64,000 bases of DNA, taken from Nevskia sp. GTDB lineage: Bacteria; Pseudomonadota; Gammaproteobacteria; Nevskiales; Nevskiaceae. The notes under the pieces are model-generated. The model was given only the letters and a program-made list of their open reading frames with translations, had not been told where the DNA came from and searched no databases. Positions 17,230 to 24,021 of the stretch are shown here, in pieces. Numbering within the stretch: the stretch's first letter is position 1; the number at the start of each line of letters is the position of its first letter. The translations under genes were made by a program, and so were the position numbers. Location of the stretch: assembly GCA_023229645.1 (NCBI GenBank), contig JALNYU010000003.1, positions 1 through 64,000 of the forward strand. Reading direction: 5' to 3'.

Positions 17230-17885
17230 TCCGCGTCGTTATCGGCGACGATCACGGCGTCGTCCGCGAAGGCTTGGTCGCGCTATTGCAGCGTGAGTCG
17301 GATATTCAGGTGCTCGCACAAGCACAAAATGGCTTGGACTTGGTCCGCGCGGCGCGCGAACATGGGCCGGATGTGGTTGTCGCCGATGTCTCGATGCCGG
17401 TTATGAATGGTGTCGAAGCCATCCACCATATTCGCCATGAGTCGCCGCGCAGCAAGGTGTTATGCCTTTCGGTGAGTGATCAAACTCGGCAGGTGTTAAC
17501 GGCGCTTGAAGCCGGTGCCGCTGGCTATGTGCTGAAGGAAAACTCTTTTGAAGAACTGGCGCGCGGTATTCGCCGCGTGGCTGCGAATCAGATGTACTTG
17601 AGCAACGAGTTGGTCGGCGCCGTTATGGCGGCTTCACGCCACGGCGCAAGTGGCGGCGAAACGCCGCTGACAGCGCGCGAGCGGCAAGTGGCCCAGCTGT
17701 TTTCCGAGGGCTATTCGACATTGGAAATCGCCGGGCGCTTGCACGTCAGCAGCAAAACCGTGGCGACCCACCGCGAGCATTTATTCCATAAGTTGAAGAT
17801 CCAAAGCATTGCCGAACTCACGCGCTATGCGTTGCGTGAAGGCCTGAGTGCGTTGGACTTGCCGAGCCGACAACTGACAATCTGA
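17226..17885 (+). CDS. NarL/FixJ-type response regulator
   Basis: The protein has 219 residues from ATG 17226, overlapping the kinase stop. The receiver domain has the acidic pair near GDDHG, the phospho-acceptor Asp in VVVADVSMPVMNG, and the conserved Lys in GYVLKEN. The C-terminal LuxR-type helix-turn-helix is LTARERQVAQLFSEGYSTLE followed by IAGRLHVSSKTVATHREHLF. A longer frame upstream is an artefact inside the kinase gene. Targets are unknown. The nearest candidate gene sets are the toxin-like gene and the injection-system operon to the right. Confidence 0.88.
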   Translation: MIRVVIGDDHGVVREGLVALLQRESDIQVLAQAQNGLDLVRAAREHGPDVVVADVSMPVMNGVEAIHHIRHESPRSKVLCLSVSDQTRQVLTALEAGAAGYVLKENSFEELARGIRRVAANQMYLSNELVGAVMAASRHGASGGETPLTARERQVAQLFSEGYSTLEIAGRLHVSSKTVATHREHLFHKLKIQSIAELTRYALREGLSALDLPSRQLTI

Positions 17886-17895
17886 ATGGCTTAAT

Positions 17896-17929
17896 GATGC
17901 GCCGCTGCTGTCGGTCTCAGCGGCGCATC
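17896..17929. terminator. perfect hairpin between convergent genes
   Basis: GATGCGCCGCTG (17896-17907) pairs perfectly with CAGCGGCGCATC (17918-17929) around a 10-nt loop. It lies just after the response regulator and covers the last codons of the convergent methyltransferase gene. No strong T run follows on either strand, so termination efficiency is uncertain. Confidence 0.5.
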
Positions 17930-18513
17930 AAAATCGTGAAATCATCCGGCAGATAGCCGCTGACCAACTCGGCGCTTGGGCTCAGTTGCCGGCAGTAGGC
18001 GTGTACCGCATCGGGGTCTTGGCCGCAGAGTACGTAGTCGTGCGCAAACTGGTTGGCGTCGAGCAGGTTAAACGCCAAGCCGCGACGGCAGGCGCGCCAC
18101 ATCTGCCCGATCAACGCGTATGGGTAGTCCGGCGATTTACTGCGGTAGCTCAGCGCGCCGGAACAAAACACGTAGTCCGACGCCGGCAGCCCCGCATTCA
18201 AAAAATCCGCCTGCACAAACTGGGTCTTCGGCAGGCTGCCGTAACGCGCCTGGGCGGCGGTCAGAAACTCCGCCATTTGGTCGACGCCGAGGTAGGTGAA
18301 GTCGGTGTAGCGCTGATCGAGAAACGGTTTGAAATCGCCATAACCGCAGCCGAGATCGAGCACGGTACAGCCATTGAGATCGCCGACCTGGCACAGCACG
18401 TCGAAGCGCCGCTGTTGGCTCTCAACATCGCGCCAGCCCAGCGCCTGCAGTGGCGCCAAATCCAGCCGGCGGCGGTGGTAATGCAGGACGATGGCTTTTT
18501 CGATTAGGTTCAT
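17917..18513 (-). CDS. class I SAM-dependent methyltransferase
   Basis: This 198-residue cytosolic protein has motif I VLDLGCGYGDFKPFL and the acidic residue in YLGVDQM, typical of a small-molecule or protein methyltransferase. The substrate cannot be assigned. The gene lies 34 nt downstream of the EndoU-like toxin gene on the same strand, so the two may share a transcript. A role in modifying or protecting against that toxin is only a positional suggestion. Confidence 0.75.
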   Translation of the reverse strand: MNLIEKAIVLHYHRRRLDLAPLQALGWRDVESQQRRFDVLCQVGDLNGCTVLDLGCGYGDFKPFLDQRYTDFTYLGVDQMAEFLTAAQARYGSLPKTQFVQADFLNAGLPASDYVFCSGALSYRSKSPDYPYALIGQMWRACRRGLAFNLLDANQFAHDYVLCGQDPDAVHAYCRQLSPSAELVSGYLPDDFTILMRR

Positions 18514-18547
18514 GCGCAGCCACTACGCGGAGATGCACCGCTGGCGC

Positions 18548-19207
18548 TCATTGCGGGTAAACCGTATCGCCGACTTTGGTTATCCGGTCGTAGACGTTTT
18601 GCCCATGCTGGATATACGTCTTCGCGGCGTCTGCATCGAGATCGCCAGCGTTGACGCCGTTTGCGCGCACGGTGGCGTATTTCAGCGCGATAAGCGTGTT
18701 GACGTGCGGCCGCGGCATCCAAGACGGGAACATCGTGCTGTCTTTATTCGGTCCGCCGGCAGCGGCGTGCCACGTCAGCGTATGAATCCGCCCGGCTGAG
18801 CCTTGCCGCCCGACTGCGGCAACGGCGGCCGGCAGCGCGCCGTTGGTATACGCGTGCAGGCCGGTGGGATTGGCCGGAACCAACGCACCGCCAGCAACCG
18901 GCTGGGCGTTGAAGATGTGATTTTGCAGGCTGGCGCGAACGTTGTTGCCGAGTAGCGCAATCGTCTGCTGGGCACGGGCGCCGCGGCGGTGTTTATCGGC
19001 GCGCTCGGTCTCGTCTTTTTTCGCCTGTGCGGGCGCGCCCGCTGAAGGTTGCAGCCGCCGCAGCTGCGCGGCCTGGGCCTGCTGCCGCGGCGATTGCTGC
19101 AGGCGTTGCGCGGTAGAAGTCGCGCGCTGCGGCGTCGAATCGTGGCTGGTGGCAGCGGCTGCTTGGCGCTGCGACGGGGCTGGGCGTGCGGCGGTATCTA
19201 AGCGCAT
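18548..19207 (-). CDS. putative injection-system cargo with EndoU-like toxin domain
   Basis: The protein has 219 residues with AGGAG before the ATG. Residues 1-75 are low-complexity, rich in Gln, Ala and Arg, with SPRQQAQAAQLRRLQ, a motif style common in proteins loaded into contractile injection systems. Residues about 95-180 resemble bacterial EndoU nucleases: HIFN (His97), TGLHAY (His118), and KDSTMFPSWMPRPHV (Lys155), matching the usual H, H, K-S/T-x-FP-x-W pattern. EndoU domains cleave RNA. There is no secretion signal. The assignment is by motif and needs a profile search. Confidence 0.5.
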   Translation of the reverse strand: MRLDTAARPAPSQRQAAAATSHDSTPQRATSTAQRLQQSPRQQAQAAQLRRLQPSAGAPAQAKKDETERADKHRRGARAQQTIALLGNNVRASLQNHIFNAQPVAGGALVPANPTGLHAYTNGALPAAVAAVGRQGSAGRIHTLTWHAAAGGPNKDSTMFPSWMPRPHVNTLIALKYATVRANGVNAGDLDADAAKTYIQHGQNVYDRITKVGDTVYPQ

Positions 19208-19383
19208 CGTGAACTCCTGCGAAGGACCCTAACTGTGCTCAGTTTACGCCGTCGTTATGGTGCTTTGTCGCCGAGCTGAGGGCCGACAAATCGATAATAA
19301 TTTCGATTCAGTCATTCCTAAAGGGAATGATAGTTATCGCCAACAGCCGCCTTCTGGAAAACGGATAAGACACACAGCATGAG

Positions 19384-19654
19384 CTAGGGCCTGTTAACAC
19401 TTATGCGATCACTGCGACCGCGGACGTAAACCGCCAGTACAACGAAGAAGGAGCAGCAAAGGGTGGTTCCCTTGGCGCGACGACCGAGGCCGCAATGGCG
19501 GTTCACGACCCCGTCCCGAAGGGTTATGGCGAAAAATCCGCCTGTCGTCGTTGCGATCCTTGGCCTTGGAATTACCAAGGCCGGCGGCTCGCGCCTCGTC
19601 AGGCGGACTTTTGATCTATAACGCAGCGACCGCATAAGTGTTAACAGGCCCTAG
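19384..19654. mobile_element. MITE with perfect 20-bp terminal inverted repeats
   Basis: GGCCTGTTAACACTTATGCG at 19388-19407 is repeated in exact reverse complement at 19631-19650, and weaker symmetry continues about 10 bp inward. Both ends are bordered by CTAG (19384-19387 and 19651-19654), consistent with a 4-bp YTAR-type target duplication as made by IS5-group elements. The 263-bp interior has no transposase gene, only a short minus-strand frame starting inside the right repeat. It must have been mobilised in trans by a related insertion sequence. Confidence 0.82.
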
Positions 19655-19837
19655 TTCAGCGCCGATGGGCGTGTCCGCCACACGCAGCGATGATTCTGCT
19701 CATGCCGCGCTTGACGGGTACTGCGGCGCCGATCACACAGTCCACTGCCTCGGCTTAAAAGCTGCGCGCCGCTGGCAAGGGGATATTCCGAAATAGAGCC
19801 GAAGGTTGGCAATCGTCAACGATATAGGGAGAATCTT

Positions 19838-20869
19838 ATGCGTTATCAACTGCTAGGGCGCCGTCCGTTGCGCCATATTGTCGCCATCTGTTGCACCTTA
19901 ATCATCACTAACTGGGGCGCGGCTGCTGCTGCACGTGCCGAAACCACCCCGACGGATATTGCTAGAGCTGAAAATCTTTGGGATGTCTTGGTCACCAGCG
20001 CTGGCACTAACGGCAATAGCGCTGTGTTGCGATTCGACGGCCGTAGCGGGCAAGCGATTGGCACGTACGGCTGCGCCGGTGGAATTGTCGACCCGCGCGA
20101 CATCGTTCCGAAACCACCATTGGGTGGCGTGCTCTATGTGAACAATGGCAACGATAGTGTTCTGAAATTCCGCTCGCGCACCGGCGAGTTCCTCGGCATT
20201 TTCACCTCGTATCCGAATCTTAATCCCGGTGGCTCGGTCTTTGGTCCGGACGGCAACTACTACGTCGGCGCGCGTTCTTTGCGGGCGATATTGCGCTTCG
20301 ATGGCAGCAGCGGCGCGTTTTTGGATAACTACATTCCGCCGGGTTTGGTCGCCTTTCCGCGTGGCTTTGTCTTTGCGCCAAATGGAAAATTCTATTTGGG
20401 CAATGGTGCTGACCCAGCCACGGGCACCGGCGGCGGTACGATATTAGAGTTTGACGGCAAAACCGGCGCGCTGACGAATCCAAATTTCGTTGATGACGCC
20501 AGCTTGAGCCCGTTGGATGTCATCGTCGGGCCGGACAAGAATCTCTACGTCAGCAGTGAGTTTCCATTTGGTAGCGCAAACTCAGTCGGCAGCGTGCATT
20601 ACTACAGCACCAAGACCGGCAAGCTGCTCGGTGTGCTCGACGCCGGCGTTGACACACAAGGCCATCCGCGACTGTCTCGGCCGCGCGGCTTAGGGTTTGG
20701 TCCTGACGGCAATCTTTACGTCAGCAGCACCGGCACCGGCACGGTGGTGCGGTTCAACGGCAAAACCAAAGCGTTTATCGATGTGTTCGCCCAATATCCC
20801 AACCTCAACGGCCAAGCGCTGACGTTCGTCTATAAGTCTTTCGTCAATCGCTGCCCGCTACCGCAGTAA
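19838..20869 (+). CDS. exported NHL/SMP-30-like beta-propeller protein
   Basis: The protein has 343 residues with a good ribosome-binding site (AGGGAGA). It starts with a basic segment and a hydrophobic signal (about residues 13-34, ending AAARA-ET). The mature part has repeated blades of the form FDGxSGxxxG, FGPDGNxYVxS and VxRFNGKTxAFIDVF, giving five to six propeller repeats. Probably periplasmic or secreted. Such proteins bind ligands or act as lactonase-like hydrolases, but no catalytic set can be assigned. A strong hairpin follows it. Confidence 0.75.
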   Translation: MRYQLLGRRPLRHIVAICCTLIITNWGAAAAARAETTPTDIARAENLWDVLVTSAGTNGNSAVLRFDGRSGQAIGTYGCAGGIVDPRDIVPKPPLGGVLYVNNGNDSVLKFRSRTGEFLGIFTSYPNLNPGGSVFGPDGNYYVGARSLRAILRFDGSSGAFLDNYIPPGLVAFPRGFVFAPNGKFYLGNGADPATGTGGGTILEFDGKTGALTNPNFVDDASLSPLDVIVGPDKNLYVSSEFPFGSANSVGSVHYYSTKTGKLLGVLDAGVDTQGHPRLSRPRGLGFGPDGNLYVSSTGTGTVVRFNGKTKAFIDVFAQYPNLNGQALTFVYKSFVNRCPLPQ

Positions 20870-20875
20870 ACGCGA

Positions 20876-20921
20876 CTGCCGTTCGCCGAGGCGTTATTAG
20901 CCCTGGCGAACGGCAGCTGTT
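20876..20921. terminator. strong hairpin terminator between convergent genes
   Basis: CTGCCGTTCGCC (20876-20887) pairs perfectly with GGCGAACGGCAG (20905-20916), loop 17 nt, followed by CTGTTT. It separates the beta-propeller gene from the convergent alginate lyase gene and probably works in both directions. Confidence 0.65.
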
Positions 20922-20953
20922 TCAGTCAGCGAAGACCCAATAGCAACTGCCAG

Positions 20954-22075
20954 TTACGGCGCCGCTGCAATAACCATCTTGTAAGTCCTGGCCGCACTAT
21001 CGTTTAGCGGGTCGGCCGCTTGCACGGTAAAAGCATGGGTATTGCCGTTGACCGTACTCGCTGCTGGCGTGCCGCTGATCGTGCCATCCGTTGGGTTCAA
21101 GGCGAGGCCGGTCGGCAACTGGCCGCTGATCAGCTTCCACACGAGGGTGCCGATCCCACCAGCGGCCGTGAGTGGCTGCCGATATGCTTGGCCCGCAACG
21201 GCCGCGGTAACGCCGCCGGTGGTCAGTGCCAGCGCGTTGTCCGGGTGCGTTGCCGCGAGCCGATAGAGCGTGACCATGCCGCCGTCGGTGGCGCTCGTGC
21301 CATTGGCTTGCACATAAGTTCCGGCTTTAAAGTAAAAGCCCGCGTTTTGCCAGGACGGATCGATTTTCAACGCTGTTGCCGTGGCGCCGTTGACGGACAT
21401 CGACAGTACGCCTTTCGAGACCGCAATCCGATAATAGAAGCCTTGGTTTAGCGCAATCCCGGTGGCTAACGGATACGAGGCCGTGATTGTGCTGCTGGCG
21501 TTTACATTGATCAACGCGTCAATGCGGCCGGTCTTGCTGCTCGTGCTGTATTGATAGCGCAGCTTAACCAGCGGTGGCAGGTTGTAGCCGTGAATTTGGC
21601 CGACGACGACTTTTCCGGTCGAACTCGGGACCACGTTTACTTTGCAGCTGACGTCCAGGACCGAATTACCAGCGCTGGTCCAGTTAACACCGCCATTGTT
21701 CGGATCGATGAGCTCGCGCAGCTCCGAGCGGGGATACGAGGAGCCGCTGGTCGTTGCGCCGTTGACCGGCGCCCAGAAAACCATGCCGCCATCGCTGCGG
21801 CTGTGGAACCACTGCGAGCTATAGCCGGGCGGGCCGATCAGCGCCCCGCCAGAAATTTCCGCAGCGACGCCTGCGGTGCTGCCTACGGCGTTGACCGGTA
21901 TCGTCAATTTCCAATGCGAGAGATCAAAATTCGCCGCCGGAATGGCGCTGCCGTCGAGGTCGGCATGGGCCGGCTGTGTAACCAGAAATGAAGCTGTGAG
22001 CGTCAAAAGCGTGCCGGCAAGCCGCGGAAATGCGCGGCGTACATCGGCGCCAAAATTAAAAGCGGTCATGGTCAT
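20954..22075 (-). CDS. secreted alginate lyase, polysaccharide lyase family 7, with Ig-like domain
   Basis: This 373-residue protein has a signal peptide (cleavage near QPAHA-DL, about residue 38). The catalytic domain (about 45-275) holds all three PL7 signatures: SYPRSELREL (R-S-E-L-R), VVGQIHG (Q-I-H) and FYFKAGTYVQ (Y-F-K-A-G-x-Y). PL7 enzymes cleave alginate by beta-elimination. The last 95 residues form a He_PIG-type immunoglobulin-like domain (LPTGLALNPTDGTISGTP). It probably degrades external alginate. Confidence 0.9.
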   Translation of the reverse strand: MTMTAFNFGADVRRAFPRLAGTLLTLTASFLVTQPAHADLDGSAIPAANFDLSHWKLTIPVNAVGSTAGVAAEISGGALIGPPGYSSQWFHSRSDGGMVFWAPVNGATTSGSSYPRSELRELIDPNNGGVNWTSAGNSVLDVSCKVNVVPSSTGKVVVGQIHGYNLPPLVKLRYQYSTSSKTGRIDALINVNASSTITASYPLATGIALNQGFYYRIAVSKGVLSMSVNGATATALKIDPSWQNAGFYFKAGTYVQANGTSATDGGMVTLYRLAATHPDNALALTTGGVTAAVAGQAYRQPLTAAGGIGTLVWKLISGQLPTGLALNPTDGTISGTPAASTVNGNTHAFTVQAADPLNDSAARTYKMVIAAAP

Positions 22076-22629
22076 AAATCTCGGTAGCCGAAAGAGGATG
22101 CAAGGCCCAGGAATCAGGCCTAGCCATTCCCTTAACGGCGACCGAGGGCGGCGCTAAAGCACAAATACCCCATCGCTGTCCAGCGGTCTATATATACCGG
22201 TAAGTGGTTCTGCAGGGCTGCTTTTATGGGTTTTTAACCATGGGAGGTCCTGTCGATAACATCATTAATCGACGCTTTTCCGCTTTAAATTGGTGGCGAA
22301 ATGGTTATCTTCAGATCAGCGCGAAAGTAGCCAGCGAAAATAGTGTCGCGGGTGGTGGCCTGTCTAGCTTTTCCTGGGCCAATAGTTAAAGGCGAGATGG
22401 TGAAGCGCGGTACTAAAGCTATGACACGGGGGGCAATAAGCGCAGTCGGAAGCGTTAGTGGCTGTGATCATTGCTATTGAGGTTCCAAAATATACGGCTC
22501 GTCTCCCCCCTTTTGCTCGTCGGCGTCTGGATAGCAGCCTGAAGAGAGTCAATACGCGTATCTGGTTATCAATTCATTTCCAAGTGGCAGTGCGCTGCCG
22601 TAGTCTGATTAATGCGCTAGTAAAGAAAG
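22076..22629. other. gene-free region between the lyase and the injection-system operon
   Basis: It is less GC-rich than its surroundings, with only short frames that lack start signals and family resemblance. It presumably contains the alginate lyase promoter near 22080-22200. No immunity-like gene for the adjacent toxin is visible. Confidence 0.5.
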
Positions 22630-22657
22630 GCGGCGCGAGTATTTATGCTCGCGCCGC
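22630..22657 (-). terminator. terminator of the injection-system operon
   Basis: A perfect 10-bp stem, GCGGCGCGAG (22630-22639) with CTCGCGCCGC (22648-22657), has an 8-nt loop. On the minus strand it is followed by CTTTCTTT. It lies about 30 bp after the stop of the DUF4157-HNH gene, the last gene of the leftward operon. Confidence 0.75.
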
Positions 22658-22688
22658 TTTATGCGAAAATACGCAAGGAAAGTTGACC

Positions 22689-23903
22689 TCAATAGCTTTT
22701 AAAATAATCTTCTGCATTTATGAGTGCGTTGTCGGCAGTGTCAAAATTATTAAGTAATTCGGTAACAGCTGGAACGTCGCCGCTCCAATCTCTCAGGGCG
22801 CTAAAGGCGGACTGAACCATTTCGTGATGAAGCCCCGCGCTACGCGCGGCGCGATTTTGCCAAGCAGCAGCTAAAGGGTTTTCTGTGACCGCGTCCTTGG
22901 CTCCTTTCGAAGCGTTTTCAGATCCCGCCATTGGTTTCAAATTGGAAACATCGTGGTAGTACATACGAGCGGCATAGATCGTATATTTGGAGCCATCAGG
23001 CGTCACGTATTTTTCAGCTTTTGATTTCTTTAAAAGACTGCTCGAAAGTTTGGCGGTTGGATTTTCTTTTAATCTACTTTCAATGGTATCCCACGGTACG
23101 GTGTGGTCAATTTGGATTGCGTTTGTAGGCAGTACGACTTCCGATTGGCCGCTAGTTACAACATGCCATAAGTCGGTGTCTTTATTGTAAGCGCCGTGCC
23201 ATTCGTTCTGGACCATATTCGCCTTAAACTTAGTGCTGAAGTTTGCGGGGCGGCCTCCCGCGTATGGGGCGATATTCTTTTGGGCGTTGTAGTAGCCTTT
23301 GGTGTCGGCCAAGCCAGCGGGTGGCAACATCCGTTGAACGGTGGGGGCTGCGCTTCGACGCTGTGCAGGCTTATCGCTCGCGTCCTCTTGATGCAGTGCC
23401 GCGTTGCCCATTTGATCCGCTTCTCGCTCAAGTGCGGGATCATCGTTTACCGGGACGCCAGCGGCCTGCAGCGTGGGTTTAACACGCCCCTGCATTTGCT
23501 GCACGACATGCCAGGCTTCGTGCGGCAGGTGTTGCTGTTGCCCTGGGCCGAGATGGATGTCGTTGCCTTGGGCATAGGCCAAGGCATTGAGTTGGGCTGG
23601 CTTATTTGAGTTGCTGTGCACGCGAACATTGGATAGGTCTAATCCGGACATGGACTCGATGCCGGCCTTGAGTTGGCTGGGTAATCCAGTACGGTTGGGG
23701 CTGGCGTCCTGCTCAGTGGGCGTTGTCATTGCGCGCTGGGCACTGTGCCCGAACAGCGTATCGATCTGCCGCGCTTGCGCGACGATGCGAGGGCCGACAT
23801 CGACTGCGGTGGCATTGCCGCCAATGGCATGTTGATGAGGTCTTTCAGCGGCGGCTTGGCTTTCGCGTTGAATGGGCGCGGTTTTGGTTTCGGACGTTTT
23901 CAT
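22689..23903 (-). CDS. DUF4157 (eCIS core) effector with C-terminal HNH nuclease domain
   Basis: The protein has 404 residues. An unstructured N-terminus (1-70) precedes a DUF4157 domain (about 73-172): GLPSQLKAGIESMSGLDLSN, VRVHSNSNKPAQLNALAYAQ, the metal-site-like HEAWH (128-132) and ALEREADQM. DUF4157 is the domain typical of contractile-injection-system cargo. After a linker comes a likely HNH nuclease: IDHTVPW (Asp266, His267), then YYHDVSNLKPMAGSENASKG (Asn321, Asn330). It is the last gene of the operon, 118 bp after the membrane-protein gene. No immunity gene is next to it, as expected for cargo aimed at other cells. Confidence 0.8.
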   Translation of the reverse strand: MKTSETKTAPIQRESQAAAERPHQHAIGGNATAVDVGPRIVAQARQIDTLFGHSAQRAMTTPTEQDASPNRTGLPSQLKAGIESMSGLDLSNVRVHSNSNKPAQLNALAYAQGNDIHLGPGQQQHLPHEAWHVVQQMQGRVKPTLQAAGVPVNDDPALEREADQMGNAALHQEDASDKPAQRRSAAPTVQRMLPPAGLADTKGYYNAQKNIAPYAGGRPANFSTKFKANMVQNEWHGAYNKDTDLWHVVTSGQSEVVLPTNAIQIDHTVPWDTIESRLKENPTAKLSSSLLKKSKAEKYVTPDGSKYTIYAARMYYHDVSNLKPMAGSENASKGAKDAVTENPLAAAWQNRAARSAGLHHEMVQSAFSALRDWSGDVPAVTELLNNFDTADNALINAEDYFKSY

Positions 23904-24021
23904 AGTGGCTTTAGGTGTTATGAAATTATCGGGATCAATGCAGCGAGCAGTTGTTTCAGCGGCGGTGGGGCGGCCGCGTCTCTGTAGTCATCGGTTAAGC
24001 GGGCGCAGCGTTGGTGCGCAC

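Noticed and set aside
22076..22688. Possible immunity gene for the HNH effector
   Set aside because: Only short frames without start signals. Known DUF4157 cargo usually has no adjacent immunity gene.
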